Assembly: GCF_000380185.1 (NCBI RefSeq) | Contig: NZ_KB904817.1 | Coordinates: forward strand, 69,126-133,125 | Source of the DNA: Thiofilum flexile DSM 14609 | Lineage (GTDB): Bacteria; Pseudomonadota; Gammaproteobacteria; Thiotrichales; Thiotrichaceae | Length of the DNA: 64,000 bases | Direction: 5' to 3' | Shown: positions 46,145 through 56,036 of the stretch, in pieces | How positions within the stretch are numbered: position 1 is the stretch's first letter | Layout: the number at the start of each line of letters is the position of its first letter | Program-made: the position numbers and the translations under genes | Notes under the pieces: generated by a model | What the model was told of the DNA's origin: nothing | What the model saw: the letters and a program-made list of their open reading frames with translations, nothing else | Database searches by the model: none

Positions 46145-48810
46145 TATGTGGGGCTAATGTTGGCTAAGCATTGCTCAAGTTGATCAATCTGATGGTGATT
46201 TTCAAAGTAGTTTAGGAAACATTGGGCTTGTGAGTATTTGGGTTCGGGGAGCTGATTGATTCTGGGGCGGATTTCTTCAAAGCTCCATTCAAAAGTCACT
46301 TCAGGTGCTAAAGCACGAATGGCGTTGAGTACTTGCTCTAGGGAGAACTCATCTGCTACCCAGAGTAGGAAGGGCATAATGACAGATTCTTGTTGAGTAT
46401 GATCGGTGCGAGCTAAGACTTGCTGGAGGAGTGGGATTGCTTCCTCGGTCTGACCAGAAGCGAGTAATAGTTCGGCTAGATTAGCGTTAGCCCTTTCACA
46501 TTGCTGTTTTATTGCAGAGTGTTCTATGGCTTGGTAAGCGTTGAGTAGTTGTTTAAAAGTGCTAATGGCACCTGCCAAGTCATTTACACGCCCTAGTGTT
46601 ACGCCTTTGTAGTAGAGCGCCTGAGCACACCATTCTTGAATAGCGGGAACGGTGGAGTCGTGAAAGTGCTGCCAGAGTAGGTTGTAGGTATCAATAGCGC
46701 CTTGCGGGTCATTGAATTTTTCACCTAGTGTTAGGCCCTTGCTGGTGAGCGCCTTGACACACGATTCTTGAATAGCGGGAGTGGTGGAGTTGTGAAAGTG
46801 TTGCCAGAGTAGATCGTAGGTATCGATAGTACCTTGCGGGTCATTGAATTTTTTACCTAGTGTTAGGCCCTTGCCGATGAGCGCCTTGACACACGATTCT
46901 TGAATAGCGGGAGTGGTGGAGCCATGAAAGTGTTGCCAGAGTAAATCATAGGTATCGATAGCGCCTTGCGGGTCATTGAGTTTTTCACTTAGAGTCCAGC
47001 CTTTGTTAACGAGCATCTTACTACAGATATTTTGTGCTTCAATATCAGGAGAGTGTTTAAATTTATCAAATAATTGATCAATAACACTAATTTTCTCGGT
47101 GGGATCATGGTGGGCAATTTGTAGTGCGTAATAATCTCCTACTAAACCATATTGATTAACACGTTGTTGCCAGTAATTAATTTCCCAAGGTGAAGTAACG
47201 ATACCTTCAGCTAAGTCTTGATGTAGCTTATCCGTAGTAGCTGATCCTAACAGGGTATAAAAGCGTTGTTTTTCCCTCACTAATTGATTGCGTAAGTTTT
47301 GGATTGCTTCACTGGATAGTTCGTGAAGCCTATGGACAAATTGCCATTTTCTATTCAAATCGTAATAGGTAGAGCTACCAAATTCAAACCAAAAGGTTTT
47401 TTGGTCAATATTTTTATCAACTAATCCCACTCCCGACATCACACGCTGATAACAAGCTTCTGCCATCCATAAGGGGGGATAATTTGCCATATTGTGAGCG
47501 TAGGTCTGATTCAAGTACTCCCATAATTTCCCATGCAGCGCCCGCGTCTCCTCAGTCTCCAGCCAACCCTTACTCCGCGCATACGCTAACAATAAATCCC
47601 GAATCTCCTCATGCAACCGAAACTGCTGTCCACTCTTACGAAATACCCCTGCCAAATTAAAATTATGCAAAATCGCATTAGCTTGAGTCGGCTCAAATAG
47701 TTGGGTGACAATCCCCTTATCCAACACCCGTGGTAAGGCAATTTTCCAAGCCTGCCCTTCCAAATCCTGAATTGAGCGAGTCAGCGTTTGAATGAGTGCC
47801 AACTTACAACGCCCATGCTCAATCCCCTCATACATGCCCACATCAAACGGGTCTTCCTGCTCAAAACAGGTCTGCAAGTACTGTGGTTGCTGTGCTAACT
47901 CATTCAGGTCTTTACCTTCAGCCAATAAGTTTTCCAGCAGATTCATAGCCACCTGAAGCCATAATGGATTACCCCCAAACGATAAAGCGTCAAGTATTTG
48001 AATTAGGGCAGGGGATTGCTCAGGAATATAGGCACTTAAAGCCGGACGTTGTTGAGCCGCTTGGATTATTTCTGCCTCAGAAAAGCGCGGTAATTGACTA
48101 TCAGCCTGACTACGAGGTACTTCACGTCCGCCGACTATTATGCGCCAACCGTGTTGAGCTAAATACTCTACTACGTCCGCTAGCCATTGAGCGGCTCGAT
48201 AGGTTTTTTCACTCGCTTCACGGGCTTGCCCCATACCCAGCACTAGACGGCTTTTGAGGGTCAAATCAGCGCGTAAAATAGTTTCATAAGTATCAAGGAG
48301 ACAAACAGGGCGATGCTTACCCGCAGCAACTAAGGCCTCTAACAAATATAACTCAGGATGAGCCGCAGCCGCTGCCTCACTCAATTGTGCCGCACTTCCA
48401 GCCACACCTTCAGCAAGACCCACCAGTATTTTTGCCCCACCCACGACGGCCTCACCTGCTGGAATCAAGTCTTTACTCAGCTCTAAAGCACCAACAATAC
48501 CACCCGTAACGGTCTTAAATCCTTCGCCCGCTTTTTCTTTCCAGCTTTTGTTAGTTTTTTCAGTATCAAAAAACTGTGCAGCACGAGCAAAGGCTGCTAG
48601 TACCTCTAAACCTTGTGTAGAGGAAAAGCCTTCTAAATCTAACCAAATATTAGGACGTTGCTGCTCGGTACAGATGTGCTCAAATTGTTTGAGTAGCGTA
48701 CTTTTACCAATACCGGGCTGTCCGGTAATACGCCAGATCGTACCGTGAGGGGCATTTAAGTAATCTTGAAAACGCTGAAGCCAAACTTCTCGTCCAATGA
48801 ATTGCGGCAT
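46144..48810 (-). CDS. STAND-type ATPase with TPR-like repeats
   Basis: 888 residues. Walker A GQPGIGKST (30-38), Walker B VCLLDTYE (169-176) and a GGREVPR sensor-1-like motif (about 230) define an NTPase of the NACHT/NB-ARC kind. A Gly/Ala-rich segment lies between Walker A and B (about 100-155). A winged-helix-like part follows (around residue 420, FRLHEEIRDLLLAYARSKGWL). The C-terminal half is helical, with three nearly identical 44-residue TPR-like repeats (DPQGAIDTYDLLWQHFH). Such proteins act as oligomerising switches that sense ligands, some in phage defence or signalling. No effector domain is evident. It is the last gene before a tRNA. Confidence 0.75.
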   Translation of the reverse strand: MPQFIGREVWLQRFQDYLNAPHGTIWRITGQPGIGKSTLLKQFEHICTEQQRPNIWLDLEGFSSTQGLEVLAAFARAAQFFDTEKTNKSWKEKAGEGFKTVTGGIVGALELSKDLIPAGEAVVGGAKILVGLAEGVAGSAAQLSEAAAAAHPELYLLEALVAAGKHRPVCLLDTYETILRADLTLKSRLVLGMGQAREASEKTYRAAQWLADVVEYLAQHGWRIIVGGREVPRSQADSQLPRFSEAEIIQAAQQRPALSAYIPEQSPALIQILDALSFGGNPLWLQVAMNLLENLLAEGKDLNELAQQPQYLQTCFEQEDPFDVGMYEGIEHGRCKLALIQTLTRSIQDLEGQAWKIALPRVLDKGIVTQLFEPTQANAILHNFNLAGVFRKSGQQFRLHEEIRDLLLAYARSKGWLETEETRALHGKLWEYLNQTYAHNMANYPPLWMAEACYQRVMSGVGLVDKNIDQKTFWFEFGSSTYYDLNRKWQFVHRLHELSSEAIQNLRNQLVREKQRFYTLLGSATTDKLHQDLAEGIVTSPWEINYWQQRVNQYGLVGDYYALQIAHHDPTEKISVIDQLFDKFKHSPDIEAQNICSKMLVNKGWTLSEKLNDPQGAIDTYDLLWQHFHGSTTPAIQESCVKALIGKGLTLGKKFNDPQGTIDTYDLLWQHFHNSTTPAIQESCVKALTSKGLTLGEKFNDPQGAIDTYNLLWQHFHDSTVPAIQEWCAQALYYKGVTLGRVNDLAGAISTFKQLLNAYQAIEHSAIKQQCERANANLAELLLASGQTEEAIPLLQQVLARTDHTQQESVIMPFLLWVADEFSLEQVLNAIRALAPEVTFEWSFEEIRPRINQLPEPKYSQAQCFLNYFENHHQIDQLEQCLANISPT
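46585..46977 (-). repeat. Three tandem 132-bp coding repeats
   Basis: Repeat boundaries fall at 46977, 46845 and 46713 (exact 132-bp spacing) and the third unit ends at 46585, three bases shorter. Units 1 and 2 are almost identical at the DNA level; unit 3 is more diverged. They encode the 44-residue TPR-like repeats of the STAND ATPase, and a fourth degenerate unit follows. Confidence 0.85.
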
Positions 48811-48977
48811 AGCTGACTGCTCCCAGTTGAGTCACTGGTAACATAGCATAAACCATAGTAAGCGAGAAAAGAGGATTTGTTAAATATTGTTAGGCTTTAG
48901 CAGATGGGTAATAAGGGAAGATAAAAGTTTGAAACTGACAAGGAGTAATCCATTTATGGATTGTTTGTCTGAGGAAG

Positions 48978-49061
48978 TGCCGAGAGCGAGACTCGAACTC
49001 GCACGTTGTCACCAACGGTGGATTTTGAATCCACTGCGTCTACCAATTCCGCCATCCCGGC
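48978..49061 (-). tRNA. tRNA-Leu (anticodon CAA)
   Basis: On the minus strand it begins GCCGGGATGGCGGAATTGG and ends with CTCGCTCTCGGCA. The acceptor arms GCCGGGA / TCTCGGC pair fully (one G-U). The anticodon stem GTGGA/TCCAC encloses TTCAAAA, giving anticodon CAA. A long variable arm (CCGTTGGTGACAACGT) and the GTTCGAGTC T arm are as in tRNA-Leu. CCA is not encoded. Confidence 0.96.
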
Positions 49062-49215
49062 ATTAAGGCTGCATATTCTAACGTTTTTTAGCGCTTTGTC
49101 GATAGTTTTTTTGTATTATCTGCCCCCGTGTTTATTTGTTTGTTTCAATCCACGCCCCTAGAGGCAAATCTGGAAGAGGTGAGGAAGGGTTTAAACTTCT
49201 AGTTAGGCAAAATTG

Positions 49216-50250
49216 ATGAAGCTAAGTGACTTTTATTACGAATTACCCCCAGAGCTAATTGCTCACTATCCCCTAGCCGAACGCTCGGCTAGTCGTCTGC
49301 TGGTGCTAGATGGTAATACAGGGGAATACCGTGATCAGCAATTTGCTGACATTATAGGCTTATTAAATGCAGGGGATTTATTAGTATTTAATAATACTCG
49401 TGTTATCCCTGCTCGCCTATATGGGCAGAAAAATACCGGCGGAAAAGTTGAGGTACTCATTGAGCGTATTCTTGATGAATATTCGGCATTAGCGCATATT
49501 CGGGCGAGTAAAGCCCCCAAGGTGGGTGCTCGCTTAACACTGGAGTCTGTTTTAGAAATAGAAATCACAGCTCGTCAGGATGATTTGTTTAAAATTAAAC
49601 TCCTAGGTACGCTGCCATTCTTAACAGCACTTGAACAACATGGTCATATACCGCTACCGCCTTATATCACGCGGCAAGACGAAATCAGTGATCGTGAGCG
49701 TTATCAGACGGTATTTGCAGAGCGTCCGGGAGCGGTTGCCGCACCAACAGCAGGGTTACATTTTGATGAAGAAATTCTCCAGCGGCTAAAAGCTAAAGGG
49801 GTGGAATTTGCTTCGGTGACTTTGCATGTAGGTGCAGGAACTTTTCAGCCAGTGCGCGTCGATGATTTAACTGAGCATAAGATGCATACTGAATATGCAG
49901 AGGTGAGCAAAGAGACTTGTGCTGCCGTGCAGGCGTGTAAAGCTCGCGGTGGCAGAGTGATTGCAGTTGGTACAACGAGCGTGCGTAGCTTAGAGAGTGC
50001 GGCACGTTCGGGAGTATTAGAGCCTTTTTATGCCGATACCCAGTTGTTTATTAAGCCCGGTTTTCAGTTTAATGTGGTAGATGCGATGGTGACTAATTTT
50101 CATTTACCCGAATCAACTTTATTGATATTAGTCTCTGCTTTTGCCGGATATGCTAATATTTTCAAAGGTTATCAATATGCTGTTAAAGAGCATTATCGCT
50201 TCTTTAGTTATGGAGACGCGATGTTTTTAACCCGCAATGGGAACAATTAG
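49216..50250 (+). CDS. queA: S-adenosylmethionine:tRNA ribosyltransferase-isomerase
   Basis: Makes epoxyqueuosine in tRNA from preQ1 and SAM. 344 residues from ATG 49216 ([19 protein letters not shown]); a TTG directly before it is an alternative. [71 protein letters not shown] and [19 protein letters not shown] are diagnostic. tgt and yajC, usual downstream partners, do not follow. Confidence 0.97.
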   Translation: MKLSDFYYELPPELIAHYPLAERSASRLLVLDGNTGEYRDQQFADIIGLLNAGDLLVFNNTRVIPARLYGQKNTGGKVEVLIERILDEYSALAHIRASKAPKVGARLTLESVLEIEITARQDDLFKIKLLGTLPFLTALEQHGHIPLPPYITRQDEISDRERYQTVFAERPGAVAAPTAGLHFDEEILQRLKAKGVEFASVTLHVGAGTFQPVRVDDLTEHKMHTEYAEVSKETCAAVQACKARGGRVIAVGTTSVRSLESAARSGVLEPFYADTQLFIKPGFQFNVVDAMVTNFHLPESTLLILVSAFAGYANIFKGYQYAVKEHYRFFSYGDAMFLTRNGNN

Positions 50251-50481
50251 TCAATTCGTCGGTCGATTAATTGTTGCCTATTAGCAACTTCATGATAATT
50301 CCGCAACATACTGTTGTAAAATTGTCGTAAACTATAGAATGAATGTATGCTTAAAGAAAAACTTTAAGTTGTGTGTCGAATGCTTCATTCTAAATGGGAT
50401 GACCCAGCATTCCTTATTTTGATGCTTTACTTAGGTAGTAATCTCCAGGATGGGGATTGCTTTGTCAGAGGAAAATGAAAG

Positions 50482-51318
50482 ATGAAAGCTATGTTAAAAT
50501 CCATGTTCCCCGCATTATTCGCAGCCGTACTGATGAGTGCAGTATCTATGACGGCTAGTGCTGCTCCTTTAACCTTACCTTCTAATAGCACAGAGATTTA
50601 TCAGGTATCAGGTTTAACACCTGGTAAGGTATTACGTTTATATACAGAACCGGGTCGCGGCATTATCGTTAATATCCCCCATAATGGACGCTGGATTGTA
50701 CGCCGTAATGCTCAAGTACTCGTCGGTGATGTACTGTGGGAAAAAGTATCTTGGGACGATCAAACCGGTTGGGTGGTATCAAGCCGCTTAGCGTTTGACC
50801 CTGAAGCCACTGAAATCGCTCGTACTCGTCGTGAGTGCATTAAAAACCCAGCCGTAAAAGACAAAATGTGCTGCGGTTACCCAGAAGCTGCTAAAGGTAT
50901 ACCTTTCCGCTCTGTACCTATTTACTCTGTACAAGGTTTAAAAGCAGGTCAAAGCTTAATGATGTATGTTGAGTCTGGTGAAACTGCCATTGCGGTTGAG
51001 ATTCCTCATAATGCCACTTGGGTGGTTAAATTAGGCCGTATTGCTCAAGTAGGGGCTGATGAGTGGGCGCATGTCCGTTGGGCGGGTCAAAATGGTTGGG
51101 TAAATGCTAGCTACTTACGTTTAGACCCAGAGCAAACTCGTATTGGCGATGCGAAACGTCGTCGTTGCAGCAATGGTCCATTATTAGCACCTGCTAAACC
51201 AGAGCTAGTATGCTTACCTGCATCAGTCGTTCGTCGCTTACAACAAAGCAATGCATTGCCATCTGATTTGTTAAATCGTTTAGCCGCTGAAGCTGCCGCT
51301 GCAGAAGCTAAAAAATAA
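50482..51318 (+). CDS. Exported protein with two SH3-like domains
   Basis: 278 residues. Signal peptide 1-27 (ending ASA before APLTLP). Two bacterial SH3-like units follow at about 38-110 and 150-225, each with the same pattern: YxVxGL(K/T)xG, LRLYTEPG / LMMYVESGE, IPHNGRWIV / IPHNATWVV, WEKVSWDDQTGWV / WAHVRWAGQNGWV. Cys residues CIKNPAVKDKMCCGYP between the units may form disulfides. An Ala-rich helical tail ends the protein. SH3b domains often bind cell wall; the role is unknown. Smooth codon use suggests high expression. Confidence 0.8.
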   Translation: MKAMLKSMFPALFAAVLMSAVSMTASAAPLTLPSNSTEIYQVSGLTPGKVLRLYTEPGRGIIVNIPHNGRWIVRRNAQVLVGDVLWEKVSWDDQTGWVVSSRLAFDPEATEIARTRRECIKNPAVKDKMCCGYPEAAKGIPFRSVPIYSVQGLKAGQSLMMYVESGETAIAVEIPHNATWVVKLGRIAQVGADEWAHVRWAGQNGWVNASYLRLDPEQTRIGDAKRRRCSNGPLLAPAKPELVCLPASVVRRLQQSNALPSDLLNRLAAEAAAAEAKK

Positions 51319-51340
51319 TCGACGTTAGGCTTGTTATTGT

Positions 51341-51370
51341 AAAAAAGGCGTTCATATGAACGCCTTTTTT
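51341..51370. terminator. Perfect 30-bp palindromic bidirectional terminator
   Basis: AAAAAAGGCGTTCAT at 51341-51355 is followed directly by its exact complement at 51356-51370. GC-rich stem with A and T tracts on either side. It separates the converging SH3 and folD genes. Confidence 0.95.
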
Positions 51371-51401
51371 ATTGAATAGAGTATATTTTGTGTGGTTAGG
51401 G

Positions 51402-52259
51402 TTAAAACGAATGTTTACCACAAGCTTCCAATGTGTTTTGCATTAACATAGCCACCGTCATAGGCCCTACCCCTCCCGGAACAGGCGTAATATAGGCTGC
51501 ACGTTCTTTAGCGACTTCAAACTCTACATCACCCACTAAGCGTCCATCGGCTAAGCGATTAATGCCGACATCGATAATGGTGGCACCTTCTTTAATCCAC
51601 TCACCCTTAATCATATTCGGTCTACCTACCGCCACCACGACAATATCAGCCTGACGTACTAAATGCTCGGTAACATCACCACTAAAACGATGGCAAATAC
51701 TCACGGTAGCACCCGCTAAAATCAGCTCTAACATCATCGGGCGACCCACAATATTAGAAGCACCGACCACAACAGCATGACGCCCTTTAAAAGGCTCGCC
51801 AATACTTTCTAACAGGCGAATCACCCCATAAGGCGTACAAGGACGCAAGCCCGGAATGCGCAAGGTTAATTTGCCAATATTGGCAGGATGGAAACCATCA
51901 ACATCTTTATTCGGGCTAATCCGTTCAATAATCAGGGAAGCATCTAAATGAGCTGGTAGTGGTAGTTGCACTAAAATCCCATCAATCGCTGGGTCATCAT
52001 TTAAACTATCAATAAGCTCAACTAGTTCATAATGGGTCGTTTCGCTAGGTAAGTCATACGAGCGTGACATAATCCCCACTTCCTCACAGGCTTTACGCTT
52101 ATGATTCACATACACCTGAGAGGCGGGATCATTACCAATTAAAATGACAGCTAAACCGGGTTGCCGTTTACCTTGTTGTTGGCGCTGCTGGATTTTTTCA
52201 CGCACTTCCGCACGTACTTGAGCGGCGACGTGTTTACCATCTATGAGTTGAGCGGTCAT
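51402..52259 (-). CDS. folD: Bifunctional methylenetetrahydrofolate dehydrogenase/cyclohydrolase
   Basis: Interconverts methylene-, methenyl- and 10-formyl-tetrahydrofolate. 285 residues. [17 protein letters not shown] holds the conserved Tyr and catalytic Lys, [11 protein letters not shown] and [13 protein letters not shown] the substrate region, and [25 protein letters not shown] the NADP fold; [19 protein letters not shown] is near the C-terminus. The folD gene follows ppsR by about 56 bases on the same strand. Confidence 0.97.
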   Translation of the reverse strand: MTAQLIDGKHVAAQVRAEVREKIQQRQQQGKRQPGLAVILIGNDPASQVYVNHKRKACEEVGIMSRSYDLPSETTHYELVELIDSLNDDPAIDGILVQLPLPAHLDASLIIERISPNKDVDGFHPANIGKLTLRIPGLRPCTPYGVIRLLESIGEPFKGRHAVVVGASNIVGRPMMLELILAGATVSICHRFSGDVTEHLVRQADIVVVAVGRPNMIKGEWIKEGATIIDVGINRLADGRLVGDVEFEVAKERAAYITPVPGGVGPMTVAMLMQNTLEACGKHSF

Positions 52260-52315
52260 GGTCTAACTCTTCACAATGTAGAAAAAAGGCAATTGTACAC
52301 ACCCTAACCGTACTG

Positions 52316-53146
52316 TCACTCACCATATAGGCGGCGTTTAAGCTTTTTCTGTTTCAAAATGGTGGTGGAAATTTCTTCAATAGAAATATTGGTGGTATCA
52401 ATAAACGCAATTTGATGGCGTTGATAGAGTTCTTGTTGCCATTTTAATTCTTGCTCACATTGCTCAGCGGAGGCATAACGACTATTCGGGCGGCGTTCTT
52501 GACGAATTTGAATAAGCTGTTCTGTGCTAAGGGTCAAACCAAATAATTTATCGCGGTAAGGTTCTAAGGATTTAGGTAACTCGCGTGTTTCCATATCCTC
52601 TTCGGTGAGGGGATAGTTAGCGGCAGAAATGCCATATTGCAGTGCCATATAGAGACAGGTCGGAGTTTTACCAGAGCGTGATACCCCAATCAGAATCACA
52701 TCGGCTTTATCAAAATTGCGTAAGTTCATGCCGTCATCATTACTCAAGGAGTAATTAATGGCAGAAATACGATTAAAATAGGAGGAGGTATTATGCATAC
52801 TATGCGAGCGCCCCACCGCATGGGCGGATGCTTGCCCTAGTTCAATCTCCATAGCACCAATAAAGGTCTCAAAAAAATCATAGAGCGCACAATTGGCTTG
52901 CTCAATCGGGCGGCGTATTTCAGTGGTAATAATCGTGCTAAACACGAGGGGGCGTTGACCATCACGCTCCGCCGCTTGATTAATTTGCTCGGCGACTTCT
53001 TTGGCCTGTTCTTCATTATCTAAGAAAGGAATACTCACTTTACGCCATTCAAAGCCATCAAATTGAGTCAGTAAGCTATGGCCTAAGGTTTCAGCCGTAA
53101 TACCAGTACGGTCTGATAAATAATAAACAGTACGCTGATTAGGCAT
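52316..53146 (-). CDS. ppsR: PEP synthetase regulatory protein (kinase/pyrophosphorylase)
   Basis: Switches PEP synthase off by ADP-dependent phosphorylation and on by Pi-dependent dephosphorylation (established for DUF299 proteins). 276 residues: start VYYLSDRTGITAETLGHSLL, the unusual P-loop IGVSRSGKTPTCLYMALQYG, and NYPLTEEDMETRELPKSLEPY. In E. coli ppsR and ppsA are divergent; here ppsR is downstream of ppsA on the same strand, with a palindromic repeat between them. Confidence 0.95.
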   Translation of the reverse strand: MPNQRTVYYLSDRTGITAETLGHSLLTQFDGFEWRKVSIPFLDNEEQAKEVAEQINQAAERDGQRPLVFSTIITTEIRRPIEQANCALYDFFETFIGAMEIELGQASAHAVGRSHSMHNTSSYFNRISAINYSLSNDDGMNLRNFDKADVILIGVSRSGKTPTCLYMALQYGISAANYPLTEEDMETRELPKSLEPYRDKLFGLTLSTEQLIQIRQERRPNSRYASAEQCEQELKWQQELYQRHQIAFIDTTNISIEEISTTILKQKKLKRRLYGE

Positions 53147-53208
53147 AAGAAATATCTCTCCTTATCATGAAACTGACTGAGTGTTTAGAGTGAGCTAGGC
53201 AGCTATCT

Positions 53209-53314
53209 AAAAGTAATCGAGTGTTTCTGGAGCAGTCTTGGCGGCATGGATGCCGCCTTGTAGCGTACAGGGATGTATTCACAGCGACTGCGGAAGAAAT
53301 GCTCGATTACTTTT
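53209..53314. repeat. Palindromic dispersed repeat, full copy between ppsA and ppsR
   Basis: Outer arms AAAAGTAATCGAG (53209-53221) and CTCGATTACTTTT (53302-53314) are exact complements. A second stem, TTTCT...GCAGTC against GACTGC...AGAAA, and an inner hairpin GGCGGCA/TGCCGCC (53240-53246/53251-53257) follow. The transcript would form one long cruciform-like hairpin. Half of it recurs at 58632-58669 with two mismatches. Confidence 0.85.
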
Positions 53315-53355
53315 TACCAAGTATTTAATTCACTCTAAATATAGTTTAAGTGTAA

Positions 53356-55737
53356 TTAACTTTCGTGTTTCTCTAAATTAGCCAGATAGAGCCAAGTATC
53401 TACCACGGTATCGGGATTTAAAGAAATACTGGTAATTTTTTGCTCGTGTAGCCAAGCCGCAAAGTCGGGGTAATCCGAAGGCCCTTGACCGCAAATACCG
53501 ATGTATTTGTTTTGACGGTGACAGGCATCAATCGCGAGTTTAAGTATTTTCTTAATCGCTGGATTGCGTTCATCAAAGAGATGAGCAATGAGGCCAGAGT
53601 CTCGATCTAAGCCTAGTGTTAACTGGGTCATATCATTCGAGCCAATCGAGAAGCCATCAAAATAGGCCAAAAATTCATCCGCGAGAATGGCATTAGAAGG
53701 AATCTCACACATCATAATCAGGCGTAGCCCATTTTTACCGCGCTCAATACCATTGGCTTTGAGTAGTTCGGTGACTTGTTGCGCTTCTTCCACGGTGCGG
53801 CAAAAGGGGATCATAATCTCTACATTGGTCAAACCCATCTCATCACGTACTTTACGCAAGGCTTTACATTCCAGCGCAAAACATTCTTGGAAAGAAGGGG
53901 ATAAATAGCGCGAGACCCCGCGATAGCCGATCATAGGGTTTTCTTCATGCGGCTCATAACGATCACCCGCAATCAGATTGGCATATTCATTGGACTTAAA
54001 ATCCGACATGCGCACAATCACTTTATTGGGATAGAACGCAGCAGCTAGAGTACTGATACCTTCGGCTAATTTCTCAACATAGAAACTGACTGGATCGGCA
54101 TAGCCTGCAATTTTTTCACTAATGGTGGCTTTAAGCTCAGATGGTAGGCTAGCAAATTCCAACAGTGCTTTAGGGTGAACTTCAATCGTTTTGGAGATAA
54201 TGAATTCTAAACGGGCTAAACCGACACCGGCATTCGGTGTACGTGAAAACGCAAAGGCTTTAGAGGGTGTTGCCACATTCATCATAATTTTGACGGAAAG
54301 CTCCGGAAGTTTGCCGGTATCGGTAGTACTTTTACCAAAACCTAATAAGCCCGGATAGATATAGCCAGTATCGCCTTCGGCACAGGAGACGGTAATAGGA
54401 TCACCGTTTTTAATCAGTCGGGTGGCATTACCACAGCCTACTACCGCAGGAATCCCCATTTCACGGGCAATAATTGCCGCATGACAGGTGCGCCCCCCGC
54501 GATTCGTCACAATGGCTGAAGCACGTTTCATAATCGGTTCCCAGTCAGGATCTGTCATATCCGTGACCAGCACATCACCTTCTTTGACTTCATCGATTTG
54601 GTCGATACTCATAATCACACGGGCAGGTCCCTGACCGATTTTTTGTCCAATCGCCCGTCCTTCACAAATCGGGGGTGCTTTACTCTCTAGGTTATAGCGC
54701 TCAATCACGGTATTACTGGCTCGACTTTCGACAGTTTCAGGGCGAGCTTGTACAATATAGAGTTTGCCATCGCCCCCATCGAGTGCCCATTCAATATCCA
54801 TTGGGCGACCATAATGTTTTTCAATAATGAGGGCTTGGCGAGCGAGTTCTTCTACTTGGGCATCAGTAATACAAAAACGCTGGCGGCGAGCACTATCCAC
54901 TTCACGCACTAAAGTCGCTTTAGTATGCGTGCTACCCGTGTCATAGACCATTTCAATGGCTTTAGAGCCTAAGCGACGCGATAAAATAGCCGGACGTTGT
55001 GCAGTAAGATTCGGTTTATAGACATAAAACTCATCAGGATTGACCGCCCCTTGCACCACAGTTTCACCTAAACCATAGGCTCCGGTGATAAAGACAGCGT
55101 CTCGAAAGCCCGATTCGGTGTCTAAGGTGAATAGCACACCACTCGCACCAATATCGCTACGTACCATTTTTTGTACGCCTGCTGATAAGAATACTTTGTC
55201 ATGCTCAAAGTTTTGATGCACACGGTAGGAGATAGCACGATCATTATAGAGCGAAGCAAAGACCTCTTTAATGGCAGCAATGACATTGTCTAAGCCACGT
55301 ACATTCAGAAATGTTTCTTGTTGACCGGCAAAAGAGGCATCGGGTAAATCTTCAGCGGTTGCAGAGGAACGCACCGCAAAGGAGGCCGTATCGCCAGAAC
55401 CTGCCGCAAGCTGTTGATAAGCATCGGTCACAGCGGCGAGTAAATTAGGCGGTAGGGGGGCATCCATGACCCAGCCGCGAATGGTTTTTCCGGCGGCATT
55501 AAGGGCTGGAATATCATCCACATTAAGGCTAGCCAGTAAGTCATTAATGCGCTGAGTGATTTGGTTCGAGTCGAGAAACTCACGATAGGCATAAGTGGTG
55601 GTAGCAAAACCATTAGGGACACTCACGCCGACATTAGCTAAGTTACTAATCATTTCCCCTAGTGAGGCATTTTTGCCGCCTACTAGATTTACATCATGCA
55701 TACCTAACTGGTTGAACCAAAGAATGTAATCAGCCAT
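53356..55737 (-). CDS. ppsA: Phosphoenolpyruvate synthase
   Basis: Makes PEP from pyruvate and ATP with release of AMP and Pi in gluconeogenesis. 793 residues. N-terminal ATP-binding domain ([34 protein letters not shown]), swivelling His domain with [18 protein letters not shown] (catalytic His about residue 420), and C-terminal PEP domain with [46 protein letters not shown] and [13 protein letters not shown]. Regulated by ppsR encoded downstream. A minus-oriented terminator lies in its upstream leader. Confidence 0.97.
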   Translation of the reverse strand: MADYILWFNQLGMHDVNLVGGKNASLGEMISNLANVGVSVPNGFATTTYAYREFLDSNQITQRINDLLASLNVDDIPALNAAGKTIRGWVMDAPLPPNLLAAVTDAYQQLAAGSGDTASFAVRSSATAEDLPDASFAGQQETFLNVRGLDNVIAAIKEVFASLYNDRAISYRVHQNFEHDKVFLSAGVQKMVRSDIGASGVLFTLDTESGFRDAVFITGAYGLGETVVQGAVNPDEFYVYKPNLTAQRPAILSRRLGSKAIEMVYDTGSTHTKATLVREVDSARRQRFCITDAQVEELARQALIIEKHYGRPMDIEWALDGGDGKLYIVQARPETVESRASNTVIERYNLESKAPPICEGRAIGQKIGQGPARVIMSIDQIDEVKEGDVLVTDMTDPDWEPIMKRASAIVTNRGGRTCHAAIIAREMGIPAVVGCGNATRLIKNGDPITVSCAEGDTGYIYPGLLGFGKSTTDTGKLPELSVKIMMNVATPSKAFAFSRTPNAGVGLARLEFIISKTIEVHPKALLEFASLPSELKATISEKIAGYADPVSFYVEKLAEGISTLAAAFYPNKVIVRMSDFKSNEYANLIAGDRYEPHEENPMIGYRGVSRYLSPSFQECFALECKALRKVRDEMGLTNVEIMIPFCRTVEEAQQVTELLKANGIERGKNGLRLIMMCEIPSNAILADEFLAYFDGFSIGSNDMTQLTLGLDRDSGLIAHLFDERNPAIKKILKLAIDACHRQNKYIGICGQGPSDYPDFAAWLHEQKITSISLNPDTVVDTWLYLANLEKHES

Positions 55738-56036
55738 TGAGAACGCTCCTGAGATGGCAAGGGACTAAATAAAGCTTTTATAGACTAGATGGTAACATTA
55801 TGCGTGCGGGTGCGGGATGAAATTGTGCTATTGTTTTATGCTGAGCTAAGAATAGTGTGCTCAAAAAAAGAGCGACGTCCTAATTGACGTCGCAAGCACC
55901 ACAGTTAGCATTGGATAAACATTCAATGAATGTTCGATGAGCGCTACCTTAACAAATCAGGCCGTTATTGTTAAAATCAATTGTTTCAATCATTAGTATT
56001 GAGTTCTTAAATTATTAAGCCTTAGGCAACACAGTC
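55738..56036. other. Divergent ppsA / LysR-gene intergenic region
   Basis: 299 bp between two divergent genes. It holds the terminator at 55863-55893 and the small palindrome ATTCAATGAAT near 55921, which may be part of a binding site. LysR-type regulators often control the divergent neighbour, so this region may hold the operator for ppsA control; this is inferred. Confidence 0.4.
55863..55893 (-). terminator. Intrinsic terminator in the leader of ppsA
   Basis: GCGACGTC at 55872-55879 pairs with GACGTCGC at 55886-55893 across a 6-base loop. The A run at 55863-55869 gives a U tract on the minus strand. It is about 125 bases upstream of the ppsA start and oriented to stop minus-strand transcripts, so it is a possible attenuator or the end of a small RNA. 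Confidence 0.65.

Noticed and set aside
46585..46977. CRISPR array
   Set aside because: The repeats are contiguous, in frame and encode TPR-like units; there are no spacers.
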